Source: Luteimonas panaciterrae (lineage in GTDB: Bacteria > Pseudomonadota > Gammaproteobacteria > Xanthomonadales > Xanthomonadaceae). Taken from it: DNA of 64,000 nt. The stretch covers positions 496,001-560,000 of the forward strand of contig NZ_JAJAVH010000004.1 of the NCBI RefSeq assembly GCF_020511115.1, read 5' to 3'. Shown here in pieces: positions 18,354-26,920 of the stretch (position 1 is its first letter; the number at the start of each line of letters is the position of its first letter). The position numbers were made by a program, and so were the translations under genes. Below the pieces are notes generated by a model that did not search any database, was not told where the DNA came from, and was given only the letters and a program-made list of their open reading frames with translations.

Positions 18354-19232
18354 TCAGCCCGCCGGCGCGGGTGCCGGTTTCGGCGCCGCCGGTGACGGTG
18401 CGGGCGTGGATGCGAACAGGTCGCGATATTCCTGCGCGACGTGCGGCAGCAGCACCGAGGCCGGCACCTCCACCGTCTGCACGCCGTCGGAATAAGGACC
18501 GACCTGATAAGGCGGGAACACGAAGCGCAGCGCCGACAGCTTGTTGTCCGATGCCAGCACCGGCTCGAACTGGGCGAAATTGTCGGCCTCGGGCATGGAG
18601 CCCTCGTCGATCATCTTCAACGCCGACTTCATCAATTCGGCGCGCTCGGCCGGCGGCATTTCGTCGGCGTCGATGCGTTGCGACAGCGCCGCGTGCAACT
18701 GCTCGCGCACGTAGCCGGAAAGATCGCGCCAGCCGTTCTTGTCGACGATCAGCTCGTTGATCTTCAGCGCCTTGTTCTGTTGCGGCAGCCAGACGAAACG
18801 TGCCACCAGCGGATTGCCGTGCGCGCCGCCGGTATAGCTGCTGCCGTCGGCGGACACCGCCACGATCTGCGGCGTTTCCAGCACGGTGTTGAAGGAGAGC
18901 GTCAGGTCGTAGGGCGCCGACGGTTTTTCGGTGCCGAGGCCGTCGAGCGCCTGCTTGAGTTCGTTGCGCGCCGCGTCGGAATACTGGCGCAGTTCGGCGG
19001 CGAGCCCGGGATATTTGTCGATGCCCTTCGGGTAGCTGATGCCGATCACGTAGCGCGGATCGCGCTCGATCACGTCCTTGAGTTCGGCCGGCGCAGGCGG
19101 TGGCGTGGCGGCGGTTCCCGGCTGCTCCTGACCCGGCTGGGCCGGTGCCTGCGCTGCGGGTTCCTCGCGCTTGCAGGCGGCGAGCATGACGAGAGCGATG
19201 AGGATGGGCGAACAGGCCAACAGGCGGCGCAT
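18354..19232 (-). CDS. Lipoprotein with DUF3298/RsiV-like domain
   Basis: This encodes 292 residues. The N-terminus MRRLLACSPILIALVMLAAC has a lipobox with the lipidated cysteine at residue 20. A proline, alanine and glutamine-rich linker follows (residues 24-50). The folded part contains LSFNTVLETPQIVAVSADGSSYTGGAHGN, the DUF4163 signature, and then a DUF3298 (RsiV-like) domain that ends in VGPYSDGVQTVEVPASVLLPHV. This pair of domains occurs in exported or membrane-bound proteins, including the RsiV anti-sigma factor that binds lysozyme. A lysozyme-related role here is only a family possibility. A low-complexity proline-alanine tail closes the protein. Confidence 0.85.
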   Translation of the reverse strand: MRRLLACSPILIALVMLAACKREEPAAQAPAQPGQEQPGTAATPPPAPAELKDVIERDPRYVIGISYPKGIDKYPGLAAELRQYSDAARNELKQALDGLGTEKPSAPYDLTLSFNTVLETPQIVAVSADGSSYTGGAHGNPLVARFVWLPQQNKALKINELIVDKNGWRDLSGYVREQLHAALSQRIDADEMPPAERAELMKSALKMIDEGSMPEADNFAQFEPVLASDNKLSALRFVFPPYQVGPYSDGVQTVEVPASVLLPHVAQEYRDLFASTPAPSPAAPKPAPAPAG

Positions 19233-19335
19233 GGCGGTCTCCTTGACTCCGAAGCTTCTAATAACGCCAGTTTAACGAACACTGCGTGATGCCAAGATTA
19301 ACACTGTGACTTCGTTCGCATTTCCTCAGAGGCAA

Positions 19336-19366
19336 ATAAAAAGCCCCGGACGTTGCCGTCCGGGGC
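19336..19366 (-). terminator. Intrinsic terminator of the cold shock gene
   Basis: GCCCCGGAC (19343-19351) and GTCCGGGGC (19358-19366) form a nine-base stem. On the minus strand the stem is followed by TTTTTATT. It lies 25 bases after the cold shock stop codon. Confidence 0.88.
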
Positions 19367-19390
19367 TCGGGTCAAACTAAACGCACCAAC

Positions 19391-19600
19391 TTACATGGGC
19401 TGCACTTCGTCGGCCTGCAGGCCCTTCTGGCCCTGCACAACCTTGAACGAGACCTTCTGGCCTTCCTGCAGCGACTTGAAGCCGGTGCCCTGGATCGAGC
19501 GGAAGTGGACGAACAGGTCCTGGCCGCTTTCCGGGGTGATGAAGCCGAAGCCCTTGGCGTCGTTGAACCACTTGACGGTACCAACCTGACGATCGGACAT
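19391..19600 (-). CDS. Cold shock protein, CspA family
   Basis: This encodes 69 residues forming a single cold shock domain. It binds single-stranded RNA and DNA and acts as an RNA chaperone. RNP-1 (KGFGFI) is at residues 16-21 and RNP-2 (LFVHF) at 29-33; the surrounding sequence [18 protein letters not shown] is nearly the family consensus. A GGAGTAAC site (19606-19613 on the minus strand) precedes the ATG. A strong terminator follows. The upstream region, 19601-19871, is unusually long and contains repeats, as expected of genes with long regulatory 5' leaders, but no cold-box can be assigned. Confidence 0.95.
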   Translation of the reverse strand: MSDRQVGTVKWFNDAKGFGFITPESGQDLFVHFRSIQGTGFKSLQEGQKVSFKVVQGQKGLQADEVQPM

Positions 19601-19871
19601 GATGAGTTACTCCTTGGAACAGTGGGATGGATACGCGCCCCGCCAAGTGCGGGTGCGCGACTGTGTCTAGCAAGGGGTAACGCGAAGCGATGGAGCGGAT
19701 CGGCCCAGAAATTCCTTGGAATTCCTGTATTGAACAGTGATCTACCGCATCGAAACCACGATGTACCGTGATCCCGGCTTTGAACAGTGCGCGCACGATA
19801 CCGCAAGTTCGGGGTGAAATGTTAAATTTCGAACATTTCCCGACGCACGGGAATCCCGGTCTGGAACCGGG
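19601..19871 (-). promoter_or_regulatory. Long repeat-bearing upstream region of the cold shock gene
   Basis: These 271 bases hold no gene. TTGAACAGTG occurs twice, at 19730-19739 and 19780-19789, exactly 50 bases apart in the same orientation. Between them CATCG (19748-19752) and CGATG (19759-19763) form a small inverted repeat. CCCGGT and ACCGGG (19855-19871) form a hairpin just after the rluF stop codon. The layout suggests a promoter and structured leader, but the transcript start is unknown. Confidence 0.45.
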
Positions 19872-20639
19872 CTACCACTCTTCCTGCTTGGGCAGCAGCC
19901 CCCGCAGCTCGGCGTCGGTCAGATTCCGCCACTGGCCGGGCTTCAGATGCCCCAGCTTCACGTTGCCGATCCGAACCCGCAGCAGCTGTTTCACCCGGTA
20001 CCTGAAGTGGGCGGCCATCAGCCGGATCTGCCGGTTCAGGCCTTGCACCAGGACGATCCGGAAGCCGAACCGGCCCAGCTTGCCAGTCCGGCACGGCAGG
20101 GTCGTCTCCCCGTGGATCGGGACGCCCCGGCTCATCCCGCGCAGGAACTCCTCGGTGACCGGATGGTTCACCGCCACCAGGTATTCCTTCTCCAGCTTGT
20201 TCTCCGCCCGCAGGATGGCGTTGACGATGTCGCCATTGCTGGTCAGCAGGATCAGCCCTTCCGAATCCTTGTCGAGGCGGCCGATCGGGAAGATCCGCTC
20301 CTCATGGCCAACGAAATCGACGATGTTGCCCGGCACCGACGATTCCGTGGTGCAGGTGATGCCGACCGGCTTGTTCAGAGCGATGTAGACGTGCCTGCGC
20401 TTGCCCTTGGCCGCCATGCGCACACGCAGCTGCCGGCCGTCGACCTTGACCTCGTCGCCCTCGCCCACCTCGGCGCCGATGCGGGCGCGGACGCCGTTGA
20501 CGGTCACCCGTCCCTCGCCGATCAGGCGGTCGGCCTCGCGCCGCGAGCAGAATCCAGTGTCGCTGATGTGTTTGTTCAGGCGCATGACCGCGGCGCGTTC
20601 ATCCAAAGGCGGCAGGACGACATGCCGCGGGGCGCGCAT
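19872..20639 (-). CDS. rluF: 23S rRNA pseudouridine synthase RluF
   Basis: This encodes 255 residues. RluF isomerises uridine 2604 of 23S rRNA (and tRNA-Tyr U35 in E. coli). An N-terminal S4 RNA-binding domain ([32 protein letters not shown]) is followed by the catalytic domain with [20 protein letters not shown], where the aspartate of RLDKDSEG is the nucleophile. [15 protein letters not shown] and the phrase [13 protein letters not shown] match RluF rather than RluB or RsuA. The start at 20639 is tentative; the ATG at 20585 (MRLNKH) would also give a complete S4 domain. The small acetyltransferase gene ends 24 bases upstream. Confidence 0.9.
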   Translation of the reverse strand: MRAPRHVVLPPLDERAAVMRLNKHISDTGFCSRREADRLIGEGRVTVNGVRARIGAEVGEGDEVKVDGRQLRVRMAAKGKRRHVYIALNKPVGITCTTESSVPGNIVDFVGHEERIFPIGRLDKDSEGLILLTSNGDIVNAILRAENKLEKEYLVAVNHPVTEEFLRGMSRGVPIHGETTLPCRTGKLGRFGFRIVLVQGLNRQIRLMAAHFRYRVKQLLRVRIGNVKLGHLKPGQWRNLTDAELRGLLPKQEEW

Positions 20640-20663
20640 GCTGACACAGCCGGCCGGCCGATG

Positions 20664-20945
20664 TCAGGCGACGAGGTCGGCGTACTGCGGGTGCTTCTTC
20701 AGGTAGGCCGCCGCGTAGGAGCACTGCGGCACGACCTTCAGGCCTTCCGCCCGCACGTACTCCAGCGCCGCCTGCACCAGCTGGGCGGCAATGCCGCGGC
20801 CACCGATTTCCGAAGGCACGATGGTGTGCGTGATGGTCACGATGCCGTCCGCGCGCTCGTATTCGACATAGGCCTCGTGGCCGTCGACGCGCGTGTTGAA
20901 GCGCCGGGCGCCCGTGTCGTGGCTGATCTGGAGGTCGTCGCTCAT
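20664..20945 (-). CDS. Small GNAT-like N-acetyltransferase (NATD1/YjdJ type)
   Basis: This encodes 93 residues, the length of single-domain mini-GNAT proteins. The acetyl-CoA binding segment is EIGGRGIAAQLVQAALEYVRAEG, and the preceding strand is GIVTITHTIVPSE. The C-terminal VVPQCSYAAAYLKKHPQYADLV is the conserved tail of this family, whose cysteine-serine-tyrosine segment is invariant. The substrate is unknown. The gene lies between the rhomboid gene (43 bases upstream) and rluF (24 bases downstream) on the same strand, so the three are probably one operon. Confidence 0.88.
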   Translation of the reverse strand: MSDDLQISHDTGARRFNTRVDGHEAYVEYERADGIVTITHTIVPSEIGGRGIAAQLVQAALEYVRAEGLKVVPQCSYAAAYLKKHPQYADLVA

Positions 20946-20988
20946 GTCGGAAATCCGGTTCGAAGTTGGGGCATGTGCCTGCAGCCGC

Positions 20989-21609
20989 TCACCCGAACCG
21001 CGGGTGGCTCAGCTGCGACAGGAAGTGCGATAGCACGGACGGGTCCATGATCAAGGTGAACATGACGCCGAAACCCGCGCCCCACAGATGCGCGCTGTGG
21101 TTGATGTTGTCGCCGCCACGACGATCCATCCAGATGCTGTAGCCCACGTAGAGCACGGCATAGACGATCGCCGGGATCGGAATCGGAATGAAGAACAGAT
21201 AGATGCCGGACCACGGCGACATCAGGATGTAGGAGAACAACACCGCCGAGACCGCGCCGGAAGCGCCGAGGCTGCGGTACTGGCTGTCATGGCGATGGCG
21301 GGTGTAGGTCGGCAGGATCGCCACCACGATCGCAGCCAGGTAGAACACCAGGTAGCCGATCATGCCGATCCGCTGCACGAACACCTCTTCGACCGCACGG
21401 CCGAAGAAGAACAAGGTGATCATGTTGAACAGCAGATGGCCGAAGTCGGCATGGATGAAGCCATGCGTGATCAGGCGGTCGTACTGCTTGGAACGATCGA
21501 TGGCCGGTGGCCACAGGATCAGGCGATCGGCCAGACGCTGATTGTTGAACGCCATCCACGACACCAAGCAGGTGGCGACGATGATGAGTATGGTGACCGG
21601 CGATTGCAT
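20989..21609 (-). CDS. Rhomboid-family intramembrane serine protease
   Basis: This encodes 206 residues with six hydrophobic helices. Rhomboids cleave transmembrane substrates inside the bilayer. The nucleophile is S117 in SLGASGAVSAVLF. The catalytic histidine is H174 in SAHLWGAGFG, and the conserved HADFGHLLFNM of helix two is at 53-63. Helix positions agree with a six-helix bacterial rhomboid. The substrate is unknown. It is read in the same direction as the mini-GNAT and rluF genes, with the POT transporter gene 75 bases upstream. Confidence 0.92.
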   Translation of the reverse strand: MQSPVTILIIVATCLVSWMAFNNQRLADRLILWPPAIDRSKQYDRLITHGFIHADFGHLLFNMITLFFFGRAVEEVFVQRIGMIGYLVFYLAAIVVAILPTYTRHRHDSQYRSLGASGAVSAVLFSYILMSPWSGIYLFFIPIPIPAIVYAVLYVGYSIWMDRRGGDNINHSAHLWGAGFGVMFTLIMDPSVLSHFLSQLSHPRFG

Positions 21610-21684
21610 CGGATGTTCCCAGTTTCAGACGATTCTGCTGTTGGATGGTTCTGTTTTAGATGATTCTGTTCACGAATGGTTCTC

Positions 21685-23271
21685 TCACGCGGTTCTGTAG
21701 TTGTCCTGCATCGGATAACGACGCGCGTATCCGGCGAAGGCCAGTGCCGTGAGGAAAGCAAAACCGGCGAAGAAGAACATCAGGAACGCATTTTCGCTCA
21801 AGCCGGTGCTGGCGATGTGCGAGATCACGGCTTCGTTGCGCACGCCCGCGTTGGTCAGCAACACCCAGACGTTGCCGAAGGTCACGGCCAGATACCAGAA
21901 CGCCATGATCACGCCCTTCATCGATCCCGGCGCCTGGCTGTAGGCAAATTCGAGCGCGGTGGCCGAAACCAGGATTTCGCCGAAGGTCAGCAGTGCGTAA
22001 GGCAGGATCTGCCAGGCCAGCGATACCGGATCGCCGCCGTCGATGGCGAGCTGGATCATGCCGGCCACGATCCAGGCGATGCCGGAAAACAGAATCCCCG
22101 CGCCCATCCGCCGCAAGGGTGTCGGCTCGATACCCACCCGGCGCAGCACTGGATACAGCACGAGGTTGTTGAACGGAATCATCAGCATGACCAGCGCTGG
22201 ATTGAGCGCCTGCATCTGCGCCGCATCCTTCACCAGCCAGCTCGGCCACCACCACAACTCGTGCGGAATGGCCATGGTCTTACCCTGCAGCACCCAGGTC
22301 GAGGCCTTCTGGTCGAACAGCGACCAGAACGGCGTGGTCAGCGCGAACACGATCAAGATGCGCAGCACAGCGCGCACGCCGTCGACCGACGCGTTCGCAT
22401 GCACGTTACGCGCACGCTCCAACTGCATCGACGCACCGGCGCCCCCGAAGGCGATCACCAGCCCGAGCGCGAGACAGGCGCTGATCACGAAGCCAAGCTT
22501 CGGAATCAATAGCAACGCCACCAGTGCCAGCACGCCGCCGGCCACGGCGACCATCAGACCCGGACGCCCCTGCCCCGGTGCGCGCGCGAACAGCGAGGTG
22601 CGGACCACAAGCAGGAACGCATCCGGATCGGACTGCACGGGAGGTACGTTCACATAACGCTTCCGCCCCAGCCAGAAGACGAACGTGGCGATGAACATCA
22701 GCACGGCCGGAATGCCGAACGCCACCTCCGGCCCCTGGCTGCGTAGCATCAACGGCATCAGCAGCGAACCGAAGAAGCTGCCGAAATTGATGACCCAGTA
22801 GAACGCGTCGAACACCGGCTTCGCCAGATGTTTGTTGCTCTGGTCGAACTGGTCGCCACAGAAGGACGCGACCAACGGCTTGATACCGCCGGAACCGAAC
22901 GCGATCAGGAACAGGCCCGTATAGAAACCGATTCGGTCGTTCGGCAATGCCGCCAGGCAGACCAGGCCGGCGCAATACACCAGCGAGAACCAGAAAACGG
23001 TGTTGTATTTGCCGAAAAAGCGGTCCGCGAGCCAGCCGCCCAGCAGCGGAAAGAAGTACACGCCAATGACGAAGGTGTGGAAAACATCCTTGGCCGCGCC
23101 CTCGCGTTCGGCCTCCGGCAGATAGGCGAGCAATACGCTGCTGGCCAGGAAGGACACCAGGATGTTGCGCATCCCGTAGAAGCTGAAGCGTTCGCAAGCC
23201 TCGTTGCCGATGATGAAGGGGATCTGCCGGGGCAATTTCCCGGTCGGAGCGGCTGCGGCGGCAGTCGTCAT
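21685..23271 (-). CDS. POT-family proton-dependent oligopeptide transporter
   Basis: This encodes 528 residues with about fourteen hydrophobic segments, standard for the POT/PTR family, which imports di- and tripeptides with protons. The proton-coupling motif ACERFSFYGMR near residue 22 matches ExxERFxYY. FxxGTGGIKP-like sequence appears as LFLIAFGSGGIKPLVASFCGDQF, and FYWVINFGSFFGSLLMP is the usual helix-five block. I chose the ATG at 23271 (MTTAAAAAPTGK); the upstream frame has no similarity. The neighbouring M14 peptidase, exported and divergent, could supply peptides, but that link is inference. Confidence 0.93.
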   Translation of the reverse strand: MTTAAAAAPTGKLPRQIPFIIGNEACERFSFYGMRNILVSFLASSVLLAYLPEAEREGAAKDVFHTFVIGVYFFPLLGGWLADRFFGKYNTVFWFSLVYCAGLVCLAALPNDRIGFYTGLFLIAFGSGGIKPLVASFCGDQFDQSNKHLAKPVFDAFYWVINFGSFFGSLLMPLMLRSQGPEVAFGIPAVLMFIATFVFWLGRKRYVNVPPVQSDPDAFLLVVRTSLFARAPGQGRPGLMVAVAGGVLALVALLLIPKLGFVISACLALGLVIAFGGAGASMQLERARNVHANASVDGVRAVLRILIVFALTTPFWSLFDQKASTWVLQGKTMAIPHELWWWPSWLVKDAAQMQALNPALVMLMIPFNNLVLYPVLRRVGIEPTPLRRMGAGILFSGIAWIVAGMIQLAIDGGDPVSLAWQILPYALLTFGEILVSATALEFAYSQAPGSMKGVIMAFWYLAVTFGNVWVLLTNAGVRNEAVISHIASTGLSENAFLMFFFAGFAFLTALAFAGYARRYPMQDNYRTA

Positions 23272-23451
23272 CGGCACTGAACTCTTTCTCGGACCAGCGC
23301 GAAGCCTAACCCAAGCGCCCGCTTTCTGCCTCGTGTCACAAGTCGCGGCGCCCCCACGCCCGCGTTGATTCGTCAATTAGGACAGTCAGCACTTGGGCTG
23401 CCGGAACGCCGCAGGCATCATCCGCGTCTTCCCGCCGCCCGTGAGACCGCC
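23272..23451. other. Divergent intergenic region between the transporter and M14 peptidase genes
   Basis: These 180 bases separate two divergent genes. TTGATTCG at 23364-23371 and the AT-richer stretch CGTCAATTAGGACAG nearby are the only promoter-like sequences. I see no clear operator repeat. Confidence 0.3.
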
Positions 23452-25236
23452 ATGTCCCGCTTCGTTCGCCGTCTGCCGCTGCTTGCCCTCGCCCTTGCCC
23501 TGACGCCGCCGTGGGCGGGCGCGGCCGAGGACGCGCTCACCACGATTTCCGAACGCTCCGGATTCCTCAAGACCGGCCGCTACGACGAAGTGATCGCGCT
23601 GTGCAGCGCCTTCGCGCAGAAATATCCGGATTCCGTGCGCTGCATCGATTTCGGCGTGACACCCGAAGGACGGCCGATGAAGGCCCTGGTCGCGACGCGC
23701 ACCGGCGCGTTCACGCCCGAAGAGGCGCGCGCCAAGCGCGTCCCGGTGCTGCTGATCCAGGGCGGCATCCACGCCGGCGAGATCGACGGCAAGGACGCCG
23801 GCTTCCTCGCGCTGCGGCAAGTGCTCGATGGCAAGGCGGCGAAAGGCGCGCTGGATCAGCAGGTGCTGCTGTTCGTGCCCGTGTTCAACATCGACGGCCA
23901 TGAGCGCTTCGGCCGCTGGAACCGTCCCAACCAGCGCGGTCCGGAGGAAATGGGCTGGCGCACGACCGCACAGAATTACAACCTCAACCGCGACTACGTG
24001 AAGGCCGACGCACCGGAAATGCAGGCGATGCTGGCCCTGGTGAACGCCTGGGACCCGATCCTCACCGCCGACCTGCACGTCACCGATGGTGCCAAGTTCC
24101 AACACGATATTTCCTTCCAGATCGAACCCGTCCACGCCGGTGACCCAGAGTTGCGCAAGGCCGGGCTGGCGCTGCGCACGGCGCTCGTCGACGACGTGCG
24201 CAAGGACGGCTCGCTGCCGTTGACGTTCTATCCCTCGTTCGTCAAGGACGACGATCCGTCCTCCGGCTTCGTCGACAACGTCGCGCCGCCGCGCTTCTCG
24301 CACGCCTACTTCATGTACCGCAACCGCTTCGCGCTACTGGTGGAAACGCATTCGTGGAAGGATTACCCGACGCGCGTGCGCATCACCCGCAACACCATCG
24401 TGGCTCTGCTCGAGCAGACCGGGCACAACGGCCATGTTTGGCTCTCGCTGGCGCACGATGCCGACAAGCATGCCGAGACGATCGGCGGCACTTCCGTTCC
24501 GATCGACTTCAAGGCCACCGACAAGACGCGCACCGTAGATTTCCTTGGCTACGCCTACACGCGCACGCCTTCCGACATCTCCGGCGCTTTGATGACGCAT
24601 TACGACGAGAACACGCCGCAAGTGTGGAAGCTGCCGCTGCGTGACGAGATCGTGCCCGACCATCGCGTCACCGCCCCCATCGCCGGTTATCTGGTGCCCG
24701 CGGCGCAAGCGGTCTGGGTGGGAGAGAAACTGAAACAGCACGGCATCGTGTTCCGTCGCCTCGGCGCCGCGCTGACGCAGGCGAAAGTACAAGCTTTCCG
24801 CGCCAACAAGACCACGTTCTCGCCGAGATCGGTGGAAGGCCACCAGCCGCTCGAACTGCAAGGCGCATGGAAACCGGAAACGCGCGACCTCGCCGCCGGT
24901 GCTCTGTTCGTGCCCATCGCGCAACCGAAGTCCTGGCTGGTGATCGCGATCCTCGAACCGCAAGCACCCGATTCGCTCGCGACCTGGGGCGAATTCAACA
25001 ACGCCTTCGAACGCAAGGAAGGCATGGAGGCCTACGTCGCCGAGGATGTCGCCCGCGAAATGCTGGCGAAGGATCCCGCGCTGAAGGCGGAGTTCGAACG
25101 ACGCCTGCGCGAAGACTCTGCATTCAAGAAGGATCCGCAAGCGCGTCTTGACTTCTTCTATCAGCGTCACTCGTCCTGGGATGAGCGCTACAACCTCTAT
25201 CCGGTGCTGCGCACCGACGTCGCTCCTGGCGACTGA
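23452..25236 (+). CDS. Exported M14-family zinc carboxypeptidase-like protein
   Basis: This encodes 594 residues from the ATG at 23452, which begins a signal peptide (MSRFVRRLPLLALALALTPPWAGA). The M14 zinc motif is H107-A-G-E110 in IQGGIHAGEIDGKD. The third ligand is the histidine of ILTADLHVTDGA. The catalytic glutamate is in LLVETHSWKDYPTRV. The order and spacing fit M14 metallopeptidases, which remove C-terminal residues from peptides or act on cell wall peptides. About 200 further C-terminal residues of unknown structure follow. A strong terminator ends the gene. Its neighbour is a peptide importer on the opposite strand. Confidence 0.88.
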   Translation: MSRFVRRLPLLALALALTPPWAGAAEDALTTISERSGFLKTGRYDEVIALCSAFAQKYPDSVRCIDFGVTPEGRPMKALVATRTGAFTPEEARAKRVPVLLIQGGIHAGEIDGKDAGFLALRQVLDGKAAKGALDQQVLLFVPVFNIDGHERFGRWNRPNQRGPEEMGWRTTAQNYNLNRDYVKADAPEMQAMLALVNAWDPILTADLHVTDGAKFQHDISFQIEPVHAGDPELRKAGLALRTALVDDVRKDGSLPLTFYPSFVKDDDPSSGFVDNVAPPRFSHAYFMYRNRFALLVETHSWKDYPTRVRITRNTIVALLEQTGHNGHVWLSLAHDADKHAETIGGTSVPIDFKATDKTRTVDFLGYAYTRTPSDISGALMTHYDENTPQVWKLPLRDEIVPDHRVTAPIAGYLVPAAQAVWVGEKLKQHGIVFRRLGAALTQAKVQAFRANKTTFSPRSVEGHQPLELQGAWKPETRDLAAGALFVPIAQPKSWLVIAILEPQAPDSLATWGEFNNAFERKEGMEAYVAEDVAREMLAKDPALKAEFERRLREDSAFKKDPQARLDFFYQRHSSWDERYNLYPVLRTDVAPGD

Positions 25237-25247
25237 GTCACCGCACG

Positions 25248-25284
25248 AAAACGATCTCCTGCATCACGCGGGAGATCGTTTTTT
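25248..25284 (+). terminator. Intrinsic terminator of the M14 peptidase gene
   Basis: AAACGATCTCC (25249-25259) pairs with GGAGATCGTTT (25271-25281), and six T residues (25279-25284) follow. It ends 48 bases beyond the stop codon. Confidence 0.92.
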
Positions 25285-25299
25285 ATCGAATTTGATCTC

Positions 25300-25356
25300 A
25301 CCGATTTCATGATCGGTTTCACGTTGTTTTCATCGCTGCGATGCTGCACTGCAGCA
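25300..25356 (+). promoter_or_regulatory. Two palindromes upstream of the kinase operon
   Basis: ACCGAT (25300-25305) and ATCGGT (25312-25317) flank TTCATG. TGCTGCA (25342-25348) and TGCAGCA (25350-25356) form a perfect second palindrome. Both lie between the M14 terminator and the operon start at 25404, where regulator binding sites would be expected. No regulator gene is adjacent. Confidence 0.45.
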
Positions 25357-25403
25357 CAGCTGGAGAGGTTTTCTCAGCGCAGTGAAACCACGGGGGACCA
25401 TTC

Positions 25404-26918
25404 ATGCTTGCGATCCTTCTCGACAAAGAAAAATCCGCGGCGACGCCCGCCCAGCCATTGGCGAACCTGCTCACGCGCTACGGTATCGATAACATCCTGA
25501 GTTCGACGGACGCGCACGATGTGCAGATCAATGCGCTGGACGCCGACGCTGGACATGTCGGCTCCGACGATATTCGCGACGTCGTGTTGATACGACCGCA
25601 TCCCGGCATCTCCGGACTGGCGATCCGCCGGCTCACACTGAATACCGTGCGCCTGCCCTCGCATCTCGCGGTCTGGGACGACAGTCCGCAACCTCGCCTA
25701 GTCGCCGCGCGCGTGCCGGTCTCGAGCCTGCGCAGATTGCGCCTCCACGATGAAACCGGCATCGAGCAGGCCGTGCGCGCGCTCAGCGCATCCGGCGCGC
25801 TCCAGGAATACTCCGTGCACGAGTTCGTCAGCGCCGATGTGCTACGCATCGGTGGCTCGTTCTCGAAATCCGGCGTGCGCAAGCATTTCCTCAAGCAGGC
25901 CAGCGGTCGCGGCGCGATCAAGCTGCGCGACGAGGTCGAGTTCTACCGGCAACTGCCCGAAACACTGCGCCATCGCTATCCGGAACTGCTGTTCCACGAA
26001 TACGCGGACGACAGGACCACCTTCGGCGTGGAGTACAAGGCCTTCCCCAATCTGCGCGACCTGCTGCTCAACCTGCAGATCACGCCGGCACAGGCGGCCG
26101 AACTGCTGCGCTCGGTGCTGGAATACGAATACGGCCAGGCCTACCTCGCCCATGCACAGCCGGTACCGGACAATTACCTGCAGGACTACCACTTCAACCG
26201 GGTCTGGCGCCGCATCGCGTTATCGGCGGAGATGGACCCGATGTTCAAGGATCTCATCGCCACGCCGTGGTTACACATCAACGGCCGATACATTCCCAAC
26301 CTTCCGGCGATGCTGTATGCGCTCGAACGCAACCAGGCGGCACAGAAGCGGCTGTTGCCGAACACGGTATCGCGCTACATCCATGCCGACCTGCATCTGG
26401 AAAACATCCTCTGCGATCTCGACAACGGCGATTTCTGGCTGGTCGATCCGCACGGCTACCCGGTCTGCGACATCTACTACGACCTCGGCAAGCTGGCGCA
26501 CAGCTACAACAGCCACTACGACCTGCTGCACGAAGGACGCCACGAATCCCATTGCCACATCCAGAACTCCGTGGCCCACATCGACTTCCGCTTCAACTCG
26601 GGAACGCTGGTCGGCATCTATCGCGAACTGAACGAACGCATGCGCACCGTCGTGCATGAATTGCTCGGCGAGCGCGACACCGAACTGCGCGTGCGTTTCA
26701 ACGAAGCGATGCACTTCAGCTCCGACATGCCCTTCCACATCCACTCCGACGCCACGCCGAGCGTGGCCGTGCCGATCTACGCCACGGGCGCGCTACTGCT
26801 GGTCGAGGTGCTGGAGGAACTGGACATCGACCCGCTTTCGGCCTGCGCCGGATTGCACAGCAAAGGGTTGGAACGGCTGCGCGAAGTCGGCGGCAAACCT
26901 TGGTGTTTCGAGAGGTAA
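25404..26918 (+). CDS. APH/choline-kinase-like phosphotransferase with extra N-terminal domain
   Basis: This encodes 504 residues. The C-terminal two thirds form an aminoglycoside-phosphotransferase/choline-kinase fold: YIHADLHLENIL at 326-337 supplies the catalytic D329 and N334, and LVDPHG at 346-351 the metal-binding D348. CDIYYDLGKLAHSYNSHYD follows, a block I associate with capsule-type sugar or polyol kinases. The N-lobe starts near residue 145. Residues 1-140 are a separate region. Its opening MLAILLDKEKSAATPAQPLANLL faintly recalls sugar nucleotidyltransferases, but the GxGTR loop is absent. GGGG lies upstream of the ATG at 25404. The HAD phosphatase gene starts two bases after the stop, so they are co-transcribed. 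Confidence 0.8.
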   Translation: MLAILLDKEKSAATPAQPLANLLTRYGIDNILSSTDAHDVQINALDADAGHVGSDDIRDVVLIRPHPGISGLAIRRLTLNTVRLPSHLAVWDDSPQPRLVAARVPVSSLRRLRLHDETGIEQAVRALSASGALQEYSVHEFVSADVLRIGGSFSKSGVRKHFLKQASGRGAIKLRDEVEFYRQLPETLRHRYPELLFHEYADDRTTFGVEYKAFPNLRDLLLNLQITPAQAAELLRSVLEYEYGQAYLAHAQPVPDNYLQDYHFNRVWRRIALSAEMDPMFKDLIATPWLHINGRYIPNLPAMLYALERNQAAQKRLLPNTVSRYIHADLHLENILCDLDNGDFWLVDPHGYPVCDIYYDLGKLAHSYNSHYDLLHEGRHESHCHIQNSVAHIDFRFNSGTLVGIYRELNERMRTVVHELLGERDTELRVRFNEAMHFSSDMPFHIHSDATPSVAVPIYATGALLLVEVLEELDIDPLSACAGLHSKGLERLREVGGKPWCFER

Positions 26919-26920
26919 CG

